A stretch of 64,000 nucleotides of DNA from Sphingobacterium oryzagri (GCF_028736175.1 NZ_CP117880.1:3100001-3164000), one strand, 5' to 3'; counted from the first letter of the stretch, positions 17,918-28,719 are shown. Notes: generated from the letters alone by a model not told the origin. A program made the numbers and translations.

Positions 17918-19384
17918 CTAAATATTATTCCGCAAATATCCCTGGAAATTGTCTTGAAACTGCAGCCCATTGTCTACACGGTATTTGCTCAGTTTATTAT
18001 ACAAGGTTAAACCCCATAGCACAAACTCACGTAAGAAATAGGCATCTTCTTTTTTCGCATCAGGCTGGTATTTACTAATTAACGCTTCCAAGCCATCCAC
18101 GCTATCAAGTGCCTGTTGATAATCAGCATCAGTAAGCTCATCAGGCAACTGAATGCCATCCGCATCAAGGAACCAACGTACAATATCATCGTAAGGTTGC
18201 CGTTCATTTTCGCGTTCCAGCTTTTCGATTTTTGGAAATAACAGTGGAAACAATTGTTTAATAGCACCTTCAATAAGCGAAAGCGCTACCTCTGAAGCTC
18301 CCTCCTGTTCGCCCTCGTACAGCAGTTCAACTTTGCCCGTAATGGCAGGTACAATACCCATAAAATCGCTCAAGCGGACAGACGTCGTCGCGTCGCCATT
18401 GCGCAGCATGCGCAGTTCTGCTGTGCTCAGCAAATTTTGGAACGCCGTAATACCCATACGCGCACTTACGCCACTCTTGGCATCGATAAACTCATTATCA
18501 CGCGCCTCAAAACTAATTTGCTCCAAAATGTCGCGCGCCAGTTCTGGCACATAAATCTGCTCCTTTTGGTTGGCTTCTAGATTAGCCTCTTGCTGCGTAA
18601 TTGCTTTGGCAACCGCCACTGAGGTTGGATAATGGGTAAGGATTTGCGAACCAATTCGATCTTTAAGCGGCGTAACAATACTGCCTCTATTGGTATAGTC
18701 TTCTGGATTAGCCGTGAAAATAAATTGCAAATCAAGCGGTAATCGCAGCTTAAAGCCGCGAATTTGGATATCGCCTTCTTGCAAGATATTAAAGAGCGCT
18801 ACCTGTATACGCGCTTGCAGATCGGGCAGCTCATTGATCACAAAGATCGAACGATTGGCGCGCGGGATCATACCAAAATGGATAACCCGATCATCGGCAT
18901 AGCTTAAACGTAAGTTGGCCGCTTTGATCGGGTCGACATCGCCAATCAAATCAGCGACGGTAACATCCGGCGTTGCCAGTTTTTCTGAAAAACGTTCGCT
19001 ACGATGCAACCAGCTGATCGGTGTGCTGTCTCCTTTTTCATTCAACAGCTCTATAGCATAGCGCGAAATTGGCTGAAAAGGATCATCGTTGATCTCCGAG
19101 CCCTCCACCACAGGAATGTATTCATCCAACAAGTTGACCATCAGTCGGGCCAAACGCGTTTTTGCCTGACCGCGAAGTCCCAGCAAATTAATATTGTGCT
19201 TAGAAAGAATAGCCCGCTCCAGCTCGGGAATAACCGTATCTTCATAGCCGTGTACACCTTCAAAAACTGTCTCGCCAAGGCGAATTTTGGCAATCAGGTT
19301 TTCACGCAGTTCCTCTTTGATGCCTCTAGGCGTATAGCCAGCGGCTTTCAACGCTCCAAAGTCTTTAATAGTTGTATAATCCAT
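17918..19384 (-). CDS. AAA+ ATPase, magnesium-chelatase I / MoxR-like
   Basis: The protein is 488 residues from the ATG at 19384 (MDYTTIKDFG). An upstream in-frame GTG at 19402 is less likely. Walker A reads GLRGQAKT and the Walker B region reads SIFVINELPDL, the form usual in this branch of chelatase-I-like ATPases. A sensor-1 segment (FIFTANPEDYTNRG) and an arginine-finger-like LKDRIG follow. Such ATPases work with a VWA partner to remodel or insert metal into a target protein. The partner is encoded 135 bp upstream on the same strand. No tetrapyrrole genes are nearby, so true magnesium chelation is unlikely. Confidence 0.88.
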   Translation of the reverse strand: MDYTTIKDFGALKAAGYTPRGIKEELRENLIAKIRLGETVFEGVHGYEDTVIPELERAILSKHNINLLGLRGQAKTRLARLMVNLLDEYIPVVEGSEINDDPFQPISRYAIELLNEKGDSTPISWLHRSERFSEKLATPDVTVADLIGDVDPIKAANLRLSYADDRVIHFGMIPRANRSIFVINELPDLQARIQVALFNILQEGDIQIRGFKLRLPLDLQFIFTANPEDYTNRGSIVTPLKDRIGSQILTHYPTSVAVAKAITQQEANLEANQKEQIYVPELARDILEQISFEARDNEFIDAKSGVSARMGITAFQNLLSTAELRMLRNGDATTSVRLSDFMGIVPAITGKVELLYEGEQEGASEVALSLIEGAIKQLFPLLFPKIEKLERENERQPYDDIVRWFLDADGIQLPDELTDADYQQALDSVDGLEALISKYQPDAKKEDAYFLREFVLWGLTLYNKLSKYRVDNGLQFQDNFQGYLRNNI

Positions 19385-19519
19385 GTATTCTCTTGTTATC
19401 ACGCAATCCGACCGCCGTTTGCTCTTGACTCACCCAGTATTTTTTAAATTTTCCTGCCTACCACCAAGGGGCAACGAGCCGATTGCCAAAAATATATTGT
19501 TATCTATTTACCAATTCAT

Positions 19520-20644
19520 TTACCGGATTCGTTTCTTCCGGTTGTTTTCGTAATCTTCAAAAATCATTTCACCCAAATTGCCCAATCCGGTGTAATAAGC
19601 CTTTCCGCGGTTGGCTGCCGTAAACTCATCAACAAACTCTTGCAAATAGGGATCAGACGTAATCATAAACGTAGTGATGGGAATCCCGAGCTTACGTGCT
19701 TGCCCAGCCATGCTGTAACACTTGCTCGTAATAAACGGATCCAAACCCATCGGATTTTTATAATATGTGCCATCCGGCATATTCAAACAACTGGGTTTGC
19801 CATCGGTAATCATAAAAATCTGCTTGTTAGCGTGCCGCTTACGTCGCAAAATATCAAGCGCCAGCTGTACACCCGCCACCGTATTGGTGTGAAATGGTCC
19901 GACTTGCAAGTACGGCAAGTCCTTGATCTCGATAGGCCAAGCATCGTTTCCGAACACAATCACATCCAGGGAATCTTTAGGGTAACGCGTTAAGATCAAT
20001 TCGGACAACGCCATCGCCACTTTTTTCGCTGGCGTGATACGATCTTCGCCATACAGAATCATACTGTGGCTGATGTCGATCATCAACACAGTGCTCATCT
20101 GTGACTTAAATTGCGTATCTTCCACGACCAGATCGTTTTCAGACAGGCTAAAATCGCCTATTCCATGATTAACCTGTGCATTTTTCAAGCTTTCGGTAAC
20201 CGATATTTTCTCTAAGCTGTCGCCATATTGGTAGTTTCTGAAATCACCTGTGTTCTCATCGCTTCGGCCGCTGTATTTTGTTTTATGATTACCCGATGTG
20301 CCTTTACGCATCTTACCAAAAATTTGGTCAAGTGCATTTCGACGTAGCGCCTTCTCCATCTTGGAAGTTAGGTCTACCCCGTCGCCCGCACCGTTCATAT
20401 CAAGGCGCTCCACGATATAGCCTTTGTTTTTAAGATCTTCGATAAAATCGTCAACCGTATATTCCGGCGTCGTAAGCTTAAACTCCTTGTCCAGTTGACG
20501 CAGCCAATCAATAGCTTCATCAAAATCACCCGAAGTATGGGTAATCAGTTCCTGAAAAATCTCAAACAATTTGTCAAAAGGCGTCTGAAAGGGTTCCTCA
20601 TACTGCTTAAAGACAAATCCTTTACTCCGCTCTGTTTTTTTCAT
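19520..20644 (-). CDS. VWA-domain protein, partner of the AAA+ ATPase
   Basis: A 374-residue cytoplasmic protein. The first ~170 residues are charged and helical. The C-terminal von Willebrand factor A domain begins near residue 185 with the metal-site motif MIDISHSM (Asp190, Ser192, Ser194) and continues through FMITDGKPSCL. No signal peptide or membrane helix is present. With the downstream AAA+ gene it forms the typical MoxR-VWA two-gene unit, thought to act as a chaperone-like machine. Its promoter is probably the TAAATTTG at 20715-20722. Confidence 0.88.
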   Translation of the reverse strand: MKKTERSKGFVFKQYEEPFQTPFDKLFEIFQELITHTSGDFDEAIDWLRQLDKEFKLTTPEYTVDDFIEDLKNKGYIVERLDMNGAGDGVDLTSKMEKALRRNALDQIFGKMRKGTSGNHKTKYSGRSDENTGDFRNYQYGDSLEKISVTESLKNAQVNHGIGDFSLSENDLVVEDTQFKSQMSTVLMIDISHSMILYGEDRITPAKKVAMALSELILTRYPKDSLDVIVFGNDAWPIEIKDLPYLQVGPFHTNTVAGVQLALDILRRKRHANKQIFMITDGKPSCLNMPDGTYYKNPMGLDPFITSKCYSMAGQARKLGIPITTFMITSDPYLQEFVDEFTAANRGKAYYTGLGNLGEMIFEDYENNRKKRIR

Positions 20645-20714
20645 CTGTGCCTTTTTTCATTAATGTAATGGAAGCATCTACGTAAATCGCCGCCTTGCGT
20701 CTCCTTTTAATAAA

Positions 20715-20722
20715 CAAATTTA
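20715..20722 (-). promoter_or_regulatory. -7 element for the VWA-AAA+ operon
   Basis: On the minus strand TAAATTTG fits TAnnTTTG and lies about 70 bp upstream of the VWA gene start. Confidence 0.45.
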
Positions 20723-20950
20723 AACGAAATTGGATTTAACTCCCCGCAAGTTAACGACACCTTAGCAAGCTTCCATAGGATAAATGTACAATATATTGAT
20801 TCTTGTTTCGTCGCTGAAATGCAACATTATGTAATTCGTCATGCGAAACTGACGTAGAAATCCGGTTTATAGAGGTTTTATATCATGCTGGCGATAGGCC
20901 AATTCCGAAAGAACGGGCGGTTTACAGCATTGCTCACAATTGCAAAAAAT

Positions 20951-21036
20951 AGGCTGTCTAAAAAATGATTAATTTTCATCATTGCGAGAAAGTATGTCGC
21001 ACGTGGAAGTTAACCAACTATTTTTAGACAGCCCCA
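20951..21036. repeat. Dispersed GGCTGT element, short copy 2 with perfect ends
   Basis: GGCTGTCTAAAAA (20952-20964) and TTTTTAGACAGCC (21021-21033) are perfect 13-bp terminal inverted repeats around about 56 bp. The inner part keeps CATTGCGAGAAAGTATG-like bases also seen in the copy at 34977-35124. This is the clearest evidence that the family has defined ends. Confidence 0.7.
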
Positions 21037-21146
21037 AAATAAAAAAGATAATTGCTACGACGATATGAAATCACTAAGCGGTATGCGCACAGTTATTGTG
21101 TTTACATGCCGAATACAACAAGGAGCTACATGTCGTGAATAAATTT

Positions 21147-21404
21147 TTATAGCAAAAGTACCTTCCAGGCCATGGCTACATCGCCAATAGCCAAATACGT
21201 TTTTGCTTTAAGCTGCAAATGTGTATCTCTCGTGCTCTCATCGCCGATAAAAGCCTGTAGCAAATCGCGTATCTCCGGAAGCGAGCGAATGCTATCAACG
21301 GCATGCTCATCCGGTATGTACGCCGCTGCAGCCAACGATTTCTTCTCTTCCGTTGTAAGTACGGTAGAATCGCGAATAAAAGTCGGTAATCTGGCTATCT
21401 CCAT
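21147..21404 (-). CDS. Small conserved-looking protein after icd
   Basis: An 85-residue protein starting MEIARLPTF, without signal peptide or membrane segment. It looks helical, and the C-terminal part ends AWKVLLL. It lies 24 bp downstream of icd on the same strand and is probably the third gene of the antiporter-icd transcript. I do not recognise a family and infer no function. Confidence 0.5.
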   Translation of the reverse strand: MEIARLPTFIRDSTVLTTEEKKSLAAAAYIPDEHAVDSIRSLPEIRDLLQAFIGDESTRDTHLQLKAKTYLAIGDVAMAWKVLLL

Positions 21405-21428
21405 TATACGCTATTGTGCTCAATCAGC

Positions 21429-22703
21429 CTAGATCTTTTCTATAATATGATCGGCAAACTCGCTGGTCTTTAACAGGGTGGCATCATCCATCAAATTGAA
21501 GAAATCTACCGTTACTGTACGTTGTTTGATCGTCTCGGCCACCGCGTCTACAATACCTTTCGCGGCTTCCGTCCAACCGATATACTCCAGCATCATCACA
21601 CCGGAAAGTATAACCGATGAAGGATTCATCGTATCGGTATCTGCAAAACGAGGAGCCGTGCCATGTGTGGCTTCAAAAATAGCGTGCCCGGTCTGGTAAT
21701 TAATATTGGCACCTGGCGCAATACCAATACCGCCCACCATGGCTGCTAATGCATCGGAAATATAATCACCATTCAGATTGAGCGTAGCGACAACAGAAAA
21801 ATCCCGCGGGGCCAGCAAAATTTGCTGCAAGAAATTATCCGCAATCATATCTTTAACCACAATCTTACCCGCTTGTTCCGCCGCGCGCTGCTCTGCATTG
21901 GCAGCCTCCTGCCCTTTCTCGGCTTTGGTGCGCTCCCATTGTCCCCATGTATACGTTTGTTCCGCAAATGCGGTCTCCGCAACTTCAAAACCCCACTGCT
22001 TAAATGCTCCTTCGGTATATTTCATAATATTACCCTTGTGTACTAAAGTAACCGAAGGCAGTTTATTATTCAACGCGTATTCAATGGCAGCGTGGACAAG
22101 GCGTTGCGATTTCTCTTTCGAAACCAACTTGATTCCAACGCCGGTAGACGAAGAAAAACCGTATTTGACATCCAGTTCTGTTTTCAAAAAGTCTTGTAGC
22201 GTATCGGCTTCTTTGGTGCCAGCTGCAAACTCGATTCCTGCGTAAATATCTTCCGTATTCTCGCGAAAGATCACCATATCTACATACTCCGGATGCTTCA
22301 TTGGCGAAGGAACGCCTGTGTACCACTTCGTAGGCCGCAAGCATACGTATAGATCGAGCTCTTTGCGCAACGCCACATTTAACGAACGAATTCCGCCACC
22401 TGTCGGTGTGGTGAGCGGTCCTTTAATGCCTACCAGGTATTTTCGAAAGTCGTCTAGCGTCTCTTGAGGTAGCCACTCGCCTTTCTCCTGAAAAGCTTTT
22501 TCACCTGCAAAAACTTCTTTCCAAATAATCTTACGCTCGCCGGCGTAATACTTTTCGATTGCATGATCAAACACGCGGACGGCGGCTCGCCAAATATCTG
22601 GTCCAATGCCATCCCCTATAATAAAAGGTATCGTCGGTTGTTGAGGCACCTGCAAGATGCCATCAGATCCCATTGAAATGCTATTATCCATATGCTCTGT
22701 CAT
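21429..22703 (-). CDS. icd: Isocitrate dehydrogenase, NADP-dependent type
   Basis: A 424-residue enzyme that converts isocitrate to 2-oxoglutarate and CO2 in the citric acid cycle. Key motifs are [13 protein letters not shown] near the N-terminus, the substrate loop [16 protein letters not shown], and the metal site [19 protein letters not shown]. In E. coli the Ser of that loop is the regulatory phosphorylation site; whether it is used here is unknown, and no AceK is in view. The length fits the homodimeric bacterial type. Its ATG overlaps the antiporter stop codon (TAATG), implying translational coupling. Confidence 0.95.
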   Translation of the reverse strand: MTEHMDNSISMGSDGILQVPQQPTIPFIIGDGIGPDIWRAAVRVFDHAIEKYYAGERKIIWKEVFAGEKAFQEKGEWLPQETLDDFRKYLVGIKGPLTTPTGGGIRSLNVALRKELDLYVCLRPTKWYTGVPSPMKHPEYVDMVIFRENTEDIYAGIEFAAGTKEADTLQDFLKTELDVKYGFSSSTGVGIKLVSKEKSQRLVHAAIEYALNNKLPSVTLVHKGNIMKYTEGAFKQWGFEVAETAFAEQTYTWGQWERTKAEKGQEAANAEQRAAEQAGKIVVKDMIADNFLQQILLAPRDFSVVATLNLNGDYISDALAAMVGGIGIAPGANINYQTGHAIFEATHGTAPRFADTDTMNPSSVILSGVMMLEYIGWTEAAKGIVDAVAETIKQRTVTVDFFNLMDDATLLKTSEFADHIIEKI

Positions 22704-24859
22704 TATTTGTCTTTGTTAAACATATTGCCAATCTCGCGGCTGAGTTTTCTAAATATCGGTGCAGTCTGTACATCCTCATACTCATCGATATGCTGGTTTT
22801 CACGTCGACTGGGGAAAATCAAAATCAAATTTCGATTAGCATACAACCGGCCTACGCGCTTGGCTAGTCCATCCATCGAGTCGCGGTAAGATACCTCGCC
22901 GTAACGGGATGACACAAAAACCAATAGCGCATCGGGACTGCTGAAAGCCGATAAACCATAGATGTTATCCCAATCTTCGTAATTCGCGAAACTAACCGGC
23001 ACACTCGATTTTGCCAACTCGACCACGCCCTGTATCGCCCTTTCCGTACGCACATCGCAAACAAACTGTAAGGGTAAAGATAATTCCTGTGCAAGCTTCA
23101 ACATCTTTTCCAACCAGTATTCAAAACCAATCTCCGACTGCGCCAAGGGCGGTACAAACAATAAGATCGATTTGTAAGTCAAAAAAGGAAAATCTAACCG
23201 ACACATGAACAGATTGGCGTCCGTACGGTTTAATATACTCTCCGTTTTTTCTCCGACAATCTTTTCGATAAAAGAAGCCGCGCTCGGCCAACCGAGAATA
23301 AGACAGTCTGCAAACAGCTCCTTGGACGTACGACCGATACCGCTGGCGATATTATAATCGATTGTCGTTAACAGCTCTACCTCGGTTTCCGAGCCTGAAG
23401 CATACTTAGCCATGCTATCTAAATTGCGACGAGCATTGCCCATATTACGTTCGGCCTGCTCATTATCGGCTACCACGCTCAGAATATTGAGCGGATGATG
23501 CGATTTCTTAGACTTGATAAGCGTCGCAAAATCAAGGATCGGCTCCATATTGGCCAAATTGGCGATCGGTATCAAAATCTGTTCTTCATGCTCGGATACA
23601 TGCTCTACGTGCTCATCGTCTTGATGCCCTTCCAACACAATGCGCCGCGACGCATTTTCGGTAACGAAGGATGCGATGATACAGGTAATCAAGATCAATA
23701 CAATCGTCCCGTTCAGCACATTCTCGTCGATAATCTCCTTATCATAACCAACCATAATAATAGCCAGCGTCGCTGCCGCATGGGCATTGCTCAACCCGAA
23801 AATAAGGTTGCGCTGGTTTTTAGAATATTTAAACAAAAAGCGTGTTGCCGTAGCCGCCAAAAACTTACCAGTTACCGCCACAAAAGTCAAAGCGCCTGCA
23901 ATGATCAGCGCCATTGGCCCCTTGGTGAGTACACTGATATCGACGATCATGCCCACCGATATCAGAAAAAACGGAATGAAGATCGCGTTTCCAATAAATT
24001 CGATCCTGTTCATCAACGCTGAAGAATGCGGAATCAGCTTGTTGAGTGCTAATCCGGCTACGAAAGCACCAATAATAGGCTCTAATCCGGCTAATTCGGC
24101 TAGGAAAGCCGCAAAGAACACCACTGCCAATACAAAGATGTAGTGCGCCGTTTTCTCGCTTTCAATCTTCTGGAAAAACCACTTGGCAATCCGTGGGATA
24201 ATGCCAAACATAATAAAGATGAAAAGCGCAAAGGAAACGCCTAAAGTCACCCAAAACTGCTGGTTAATCTCCCCTTGCGCTGCTCCGGTAATGATGGCTA
24301 AGATAATCAACACTGCGGTATCCGTCAGAATAGTACCACCGATAGTGATAGCCACAGCCTCATTTTTTGAAATACCATAACTATTTACAATCGGATAGGA
24401 AACCAGCGTATGTGTTGCAAACATACTGGCAATCAAAATACTGGGTAACAACTCGTAGTCCAGGAAATAATAACATACAGGAAAGCCTATACTAATCGGA
24501 ATGATAAAGGTTAAAATACCGAACAGAAGACTTTTGTTCTTCGTTTTCCGAAACTCATTCATGTCGAGCTCTAAACCGGCGATAAACATGATGTATAACA
24601 AGCCGATAGTAGAAAACAAATCGATCGCATCTACACCGTTGCCCTGCAGCGTCGCTTTATCGATCTTGGCCATCCAATTGAGGCCATGCGGACCGAAAAG
24701 CACACCAAACAAAATCAAGCCAATGATACCAGGCACTTTAATAGGCCGTAGGATGATCGGCGAAATTAAAATGATGCTGAGGATGATGGTAAAAACAAGG
24801 ACTGGATTGGTAATGGGTGCCGTAAATACGTCGGAAATATGATGTAAGAATTTATCCAT
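22703..24859 (-). CDS. Cation:proton antiporter (CPA2) with universal-stress-like C-terminus
   Basis: A 718-residue inner-membrane protein. Residues ~15-420 hold about twelve hydrophobic segments with CPA2 features ([39 protein letters not shown]). Residues ~450-700 form a cytoplasmic part that resembles tandem universal-stress domains ([24 protein letters not shown]). There is no TrkA-N nucleotide domain, so it differs from KefB/C. It likely exchanges Na+ or K+ for protons. It is the first gene of an operon with icd, an unusual pairing that may be simple co-transcription. Confidence 0.88.
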   Translation of the reverse strand: MDKFLHHISDVFTAPITNPVLVFTIILSIILISPIILRPIKVPGIIGLILFGVLFGPHGLNWMAKIDKATLQGNGVDAIDLFSTIGLLYIMFIAGLELDMNEFRKTKNKSLLFGILTFIIPISIGFPVCYYFLDYELLPSILIASMFATHTLVSYPIVNSYGISKNEAVAITIGGTILTDTAVLIILAIITGAAQGEINQQFWVTLGVSFALFIFIMFGIIPRIAKWFFQKIESEKTAHYIFVLAVVFFAAFLAELAGLEPIIGAFVAGLALNKLIPHSSALMNRIEFIGNAIFIPFFLISVGMIVDISVLTKGPMALIIAGALTFVAVTGKFLAATATRFLFKYSKNQRNLIFGLSNAHAAATLAIIMVGYDKEIIDENVLNGTIVLILITCIIASFVTENASRRIVLEGHQDDEHVEHVSEHEEQILIPIANLANMEPILDFATLIKSKKSHHPLNILSVVADNEQAERNMGNARRNLDSMAKYASGSETEVELLTTIDYNIASGIGRTSKELFADCLILGWPSAASFIEKIVGEKTESILNRTDANLFMCRLDFPFLTYKSILLFVPPLAQSEIGFEYWLEKMLKLAQELSLPLQFVCDVRTERAIQGVVELAKSSVPVSFANYEDWDNIYGLSAFSSPDALLVFVSSRYGEVSYRDSMDGLAKRVGRLYANRNLILIFPSRRENQHIDEYEDVQTAPIFRKLSREIGNMFNKDK

Positions 24860-24981
24860 GTAGTGCGTCTAAATAATGCGTGCAAAATGCACGGGAAATT
24901 AAGCAAACTTTGCCCGATTTCCTAATTGTCCTAACAAACAAAGCGGTATATTGTTGTCAGGAATTCACAGGAATACAGGAA

Positions 24982-26196
24982 CTATTTGAACTGTATGGTT
25001 TTAATTGGCGATATACGGCTTATGAGCATGGCCGGAATAAAGAGCGCCAACAAACCAATAGCGGCTACCGCTACGTTTAAGCCAATTACTTCATACCACA
25101 CGATAGACATCGGTACATACTCAATATAATAGGTAGACGGATCGAGCGCAAAAAAGTGGGTTTGCGTTTGAAAAAGATAAAGCGCGCCGGCGATCAGGTT
25201 GCCGATAAGCAAACCGATACCGATAAGATACATGGAACCAACGAGAAAAACCTGCCTAATTCCACTATTGGCATAGCCCAGGGCTTTAAGAATTCCGATT
25301 AGCGACGAGCGTTCTAGAATACTGATAAGCAAGGAAGACACCATATTGATGATCGCCACCAGCATCATGAGCACGAAAATAACATTGTCGTTCATATCCA
25401 ACATATTCAACCAATTGAATATATCCGGCATTTGCTGCACGATATTAGTCGCATTGAGCTCAATCGGCAACAGCTCATCAATCTGCTCGGTAGCCGTGGC
25501 AAGCGAATCAAACGACGATAAATGTATTTGATAAGCTCCTACATCACCATCTTCTAAGTTATTGAGTCTCCGAATGAGATCTAACGAACCGATGACATAT
25601 GTTTTGTCTAACTCTTCGGAATGGGTACTGTAAATGCCGCGAATAGTAAACGGCCGCTTCCGGATAGGTTCTTGCACGAAGTACATGATAAATCTATCGC
25701 CCACATCCAGCGAAAGCCGATTAGCCAAATAGTCAGAAATAAGCAATTGCGTATTAGGATCTGTCGAAAAGTCCAGCGTATCGCCCCGCACAATATTTTT
25801 TTGTAAAAATTGTTGGTTATATGTGTCGTCAACGCCTTTCAACAGTACGCCTTCCACCTCGCCTTTGACATTCATAATACCCGCCTTCGTTGCGAATGGC
25901 GTAATGCTCACCACGCTAGGTATCTCCTGAATCTTTAACAGATCTTCCTTATGAAGTGTGATAGGCGTGTTTTCGTAGGAACTATTAAGATCATTTTTGG
26001 TGATGATCACATCACCGAAAAAGCCGCGTTGCTTTTCGATGATCTCCGTCTTAAACCCTTTCAATATCGCGACAGAGAGAATGATGGCCGAAATCGCCAG
26101 GGCAAGCGCACCAATGGTGACGCGTACAATCAGCTTCGAAAATGTTCGATGCCCTGTGAAAATAATCCGCTGCGCTAGGAAATAAGGAAAATTCAA
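24982..26196 (-). CDS. ABC transporter permease, LolC/LolE-like (FtsX domain)
   Basis: A protein of about 404 residues with the LolC/E layout: one N-terminal helix (about residues 22-42), a large periplasmic domain (residues 45-260), then three helices with an FtsX-type domain. It likely extracts lipoproteins from the inner membrane with an ATPase encoded elsewhere. The start is chosen as the TTG at 26196, giving MNFPYFLAQRIIF, which fits family N-termini. An upstream TTG at 26223 lies inside the promoter element at 26221-26228 and cannot be translated from that transcript. Confidence 0.85.
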   Translation of the reverse strand: MNFPYFLAQRIIFTGHRTFSKLIVRVTIGALALAISAIILSVAILKGFKTEIIEKQRGFFGDVIITKNDLNSSYENTPITLHKEDLLKIQEIPSVVSITPFATKAGIMNVKGEVEGVLLKGVDDTYNQQFLQKNIVRGDTLDFSTDPNTQLLISDYLANRLSLDVGDRFIMYFVQEPIRKRPFTIRGIYSTHSEELDKTYVIGSLDLIRRLNNLEDGDVGAYQIHLSSFDSLATATEQIDELLPIELNATNIVQQMPDIFNWLNMLDMNDNVIFVLMMLVAIINMVSSLLISILERSSLIGILKALGYANSGIRQVFLVGSMYLIGIGLLIGNLIAGALYLFQTQTHFFALDPSTYYIEYVPMSIVWYEVIGLNVAVAAIGLLALFIPAMLISRISPIKTIQFK

Positions 26197-26220
26197 GCTG
26201 AAAATTAATTTGTACCTTCG

Positions 26221-26228
26221 CAAAGTTA
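26221..26228 (-). promoter_or_regulatory. -7 element for the LolC/E-like gene
   Basis: On the minus strand TAACTTTG matches TAnnTTTG. Transcription would start near 26214, about 18 nt before the TTG start chosen at 26196. Confidence 0.5.
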
Positions 26229-26287
26229 ATAAAATTTGTCACTTGGCGACAGTGCCCGAGAATTAGTTAGAAAATCGTTTGAGAGAT

Positions 26288-27202
26288 ATGCGCATTATAT
26301 TTATGGGGACGCCAGATTTTGCGGTAGCGTCATTAGCCGCCCTTGTCGAGGCTGGAGAAAAAGTGGTAGCCGTGATCACCATGCCTGATAAACCGGCAGG
26401 CAGAGGACAAAAATTGCAGGAGTCGCCAGTAAAAAGATATGCCGTAGCACAAGGGATTCCGGTGCTGCAACCGGAGAAGCTCCGAAATCCGGATTTTCTA
26501 CAGGAGCTAGCAGGCTTCCAAGCCGATTTGCAGGTTGTAGTCGCTTTCAGAATGCTTCCCGAAGCCGTATGGAATATGCCAAGCAAAGGTACGATAAATG
26601 TTCATGCCTCGTTGTTACCGCAGTATCGTGGCGCTGCTCCGATAAACCACGTCATTATCAATGGCGAAACCGAATCTGGCGTTACAACATTTTTATTACA
26701 ACAGGAAATCGATACCGGAAATGTACTTTTTGCCGAAAAAGTAGCCATCAACCTGACTGATACGGCCGGCGTGCTACACGACAAGCTGATGCATGCGGGC
26801 GCGGAAGTTTTGTTAAAAACCGTAGCAGCTATCAGGGACAATAACGTAACGGCAACTCCGCAGGAAGAGCTAACGGACGATCAATTGAAATTTGCACCCA
26901 AGATATTTAAGGAAGACTGCCAGATCGACTGGAATCGTTCTACACGGACTGTATACAATCATATCCGCGGACTTAGTCCCTACCCTGCTGCGTTCACGCA
27001 CTTGCAAGGCAAAGTTCTCAAAATCTATGAAACCGAAGAAACGGACGCTATTGATAAACCAGCGGGAGAATGGGAAACCGACGGAAAGACCTACATCAAA
27101 TTTGCTACGGCAGATGCTGCACTTTCGTTGAAATCACTCCAATTGGAAGGCAAAAAGCGGATGCAGGTAGACGAGTTTCTGCGCGGGTATCGTTTCGATT
27201 AG
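26288..27202 (+). CDS. fmt: Methionyl-tRNA formyltransferase
   Basis: This enzyme formylates the methionine on initiator tRNA, using 10-formyl-tetrahydrofolate. The ATG at 26288 gives MRIIFMGTPDFAVASL, the family N-terminus; a TTG three codons upstream is less likely. The N-terminal Rossmann-like domain carries the catalytic signature HASLLPQYRGAAPI near residue 105. The C-terminal OB-like domain (from about residue 205) completes a normal length of 304 residues. The gene is divergent from the LolC/E-like gene, and the two share a ~90-bp spacer. Def is not adjacent here. Confidence 0.96.
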   Translation: MRIIFMGTPDFAVASLAALVEAGEKVVAVITMPDKPAGRGQKLQESPVKRYAVAQGIPVLQPEKLRNPDFLQELAGFQADLQVVVAFRMLPEAVWNMPSKGTINVHASLLPQYRGAAPINHVIINGETESGVTTFLLQQEIDTGNVLFAEKVAINLTDTAGVLHDKLMHAGAEVLLKTVAAIRDNNVTATPQEELTDDQLKFAPKIFKEDCQIDWNRSTRTVYNHIRGLSPYPAAFTHLQGKVLKIYETEETDAIDKPAGEWETDGKTYIKFATADAALSLKSLQLEGKKRMQVDEFLRGYRFD

Positions 27203-27282
27203 TATATTACTTAGTATATTATCCGTTGTTTATTTTTGAAGTTTTTCTAATTCATCTTCTGTAATTCATCTTAGATTCGACT

Positions 27283-27492
27283 TCATTCATCATCTACATA
27301 TTGAATAATATCACCTGGTTGGCAATTTAACGCTTTGCATAATGCCTCCAGCGTGCTCAAGCGAATAGCTTTTGATTTTTCATTTTTTATGATGGATAGA
27401 TTGGATAGGGTGATTCCTACGCGCTGACTTAGATCGTTTAAAGAGACCTTTTTCTTAGACATGATATCATCTAAATGTATTCTAATAGGCAT
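27283..27492 (-). CDS. Small XRE-family DNA-binding protein
   Basis: A 69-residue protein that is almost wholly a Cro/CI-type helix-turn-helix: SLNDLSQRVGITLSNLSIIK, then RLSTLEALCKALNCQPGDII. This is the YozG-like branch, which in Bacteroidota often accompanies a small membrane protein. No such partner gene was found here, so the gene stands alone between fmt (convergent) and rpoD. Confidence 0.85.
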   Translation of the reverse strand: MPIRIHLDDIMSKKKVSLNDLSQRVGITLSNLSIIKNEKSKAIRLSTLEALCKALNCQPGDIIQYVDDE

Positions 27493-27837
27493 AAGCTGAT
27501 CGACTTTAAATGTTTAAACCATTTATAGGGGAACAATGCTGTCACCTAATTGTTTTATTGTAATACAAAAAATATGCTGGATAGCGTCGCAATATCTTTC
27601 ATAATAAAGCTGTTACAACATAAATCTTTTTCTGTCTGAATAAAACAAATAATAGATAACAACGTTTATTCACTAAAAAGGAAAAGAATTGGAATAATTT
27701 TTGCTGTTAAAACAACAATTATCGTCTTTTCCTAAGTACCTCATACAGAGTGATTAATTTACACTCAGATGAAGGTTTTTTCGGTAAAATTTACTATTTT
27801 TGCAAACATTTCAAAGAGAAAGGTTTTTATACATTAG
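27493..27837. other. Upstream region of rpoD
   Basis: A 345-bp A/T-rich gap between the divergent XRE gene and rpoD. It holds the rpoD -7 element candidate. Nothing else was recognised. Confidence 0.5.
27795..27802 (+). promoter_or_regulatory. -7 element for rpoD
   Basis: TATTTTTG fits TAnnTTTG and sits 35 bp before the rpoD ATG. Confidence 0.5.
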
Positions 27838-28698
27838 ATGAGACAGCTCAAAATTACACAATCCATTACCAATCGCGAATCACAGTCCTTGGACAAATAT
27901 TTGCACGAGATTGGTAAAGTAGACTTAATTACCGCGGAGGAAGAAGTAATCTTGGCACAACGCATTCGCGAAGGTGACCAGGTAGCTTTAGAGAAATTGA
28001 CAAAAACCAATCTACGTTTCGTCGTTTCAGTTGCAAAACAATATCAGAATCAAGGTCTTACACTAGGCGACTTGATCAATGAGGGCAATTTGGGCTTAAT
28101 TAAAGCAGCTAAACGATTTGATGAAACCAAAGGTTTCAAATTCATCTCTTACGCCGTATGGTGGATTCGTCAATCTATTTTGCAAGCGATCGCTGAACAG
28201 TCACGTATAGTACGTTTGCCTTTGAACCAAGTAGGTTCGTTGAGCAAGATTAGTAAGGCTTTCTCCAAACTAGAGCAGGAATATGAGCGTGAGCCGTCTC
28301 CGGAAGAATTAGCAGATATTTTGGAAACTACGGTAGACAAAGTGTCAGATACGCTAAGCAACTCAGGAAGACACGTATCTATGGATGCACCATTTGTACA
28401 AGGTGAAGAAAATACCTTGTTGGACGTATTAGAAAACGCAGATCCAGATACCGATAGTCTTTTAATTGATGAGTCGCTTTCCGAAGAGATCAAACGCTCG
28501 TTAGCCACCTTGACAGAAAGAGAACGCGAAATCATCGTATTATTCTTTGGCTTAGGAACAAACCATCAATTGTCTCTTGAAGAAATTGGGGAAAAATTTA
28601 ACCTGACCAGAGAGCGTGTGCGTCAAATCAAAGACAAAGCACTACAGCGCCTTCGCCATACGTCTAGAAGCAAAATTTTAAAATCTTATTTAGGCTAA
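27838..28698 (+). CDS. rpoD: RNA polymerase primary sigma factor
   Basis: A 286-residue sigma-70 factor. It lacks region 1.1, as is normal for the Bacteroidota primary sigma. Region 1.2/2 is present ([52 protein letters not shown]), followed by region 3. Region 4 has [14 protein letters not shown] and the DNA-binding helix [19 protein letters not shown]. This factor should recognise the TAnnTTTG promoters noted through the window. A terminator follows at 28720-28750, and repeat array C begins about 40 bp later. Confidence 0.96.
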   Translation: MRQLKITQSITNRESQSLDKYLHEIGKVDLITAEEEVILAQRIREGDQVALEKLTKTNLRFVVSVAKQYQNQGLTLGDLINEGNLGLIKAAKRFDETKGFKFISYAVWWIRQSILQAIAEQSRIVRLPLNQVGSLSKISKAFSKLEQEYEREPSPEELADILETTVDKVSDTLSNSGRHVSMDAPFVQGEENTLLDVLENADPDTDSLLIDESLSEEIKRSLATLTEREREIIVLFFGLGTNHQLSLEEIGEKFNLTRERVRQIKDKALQRLRHTSRSKILKSYLG

Positions 28699-28719
28699 AC
28701 AGCCTAATCAATTTATGCA

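Larger units (their letters stand above)
20645..21146. other. Intergenic region without a gene
   Basis: About 500 bp between the VWA operon and the small gene after icd. It holds the VWA promoter candidate and one short copy of the GGCTGT element. Nothing else was recognised. Confidence 0.5.

Noticed and set aside
23495..24143. Plus-strand frames of 118-175 codons opposite the antiporter gene
   Set aside because: They mirror the codon pattern of the long antiporter gene on the other strand and show no recognisable protein features.
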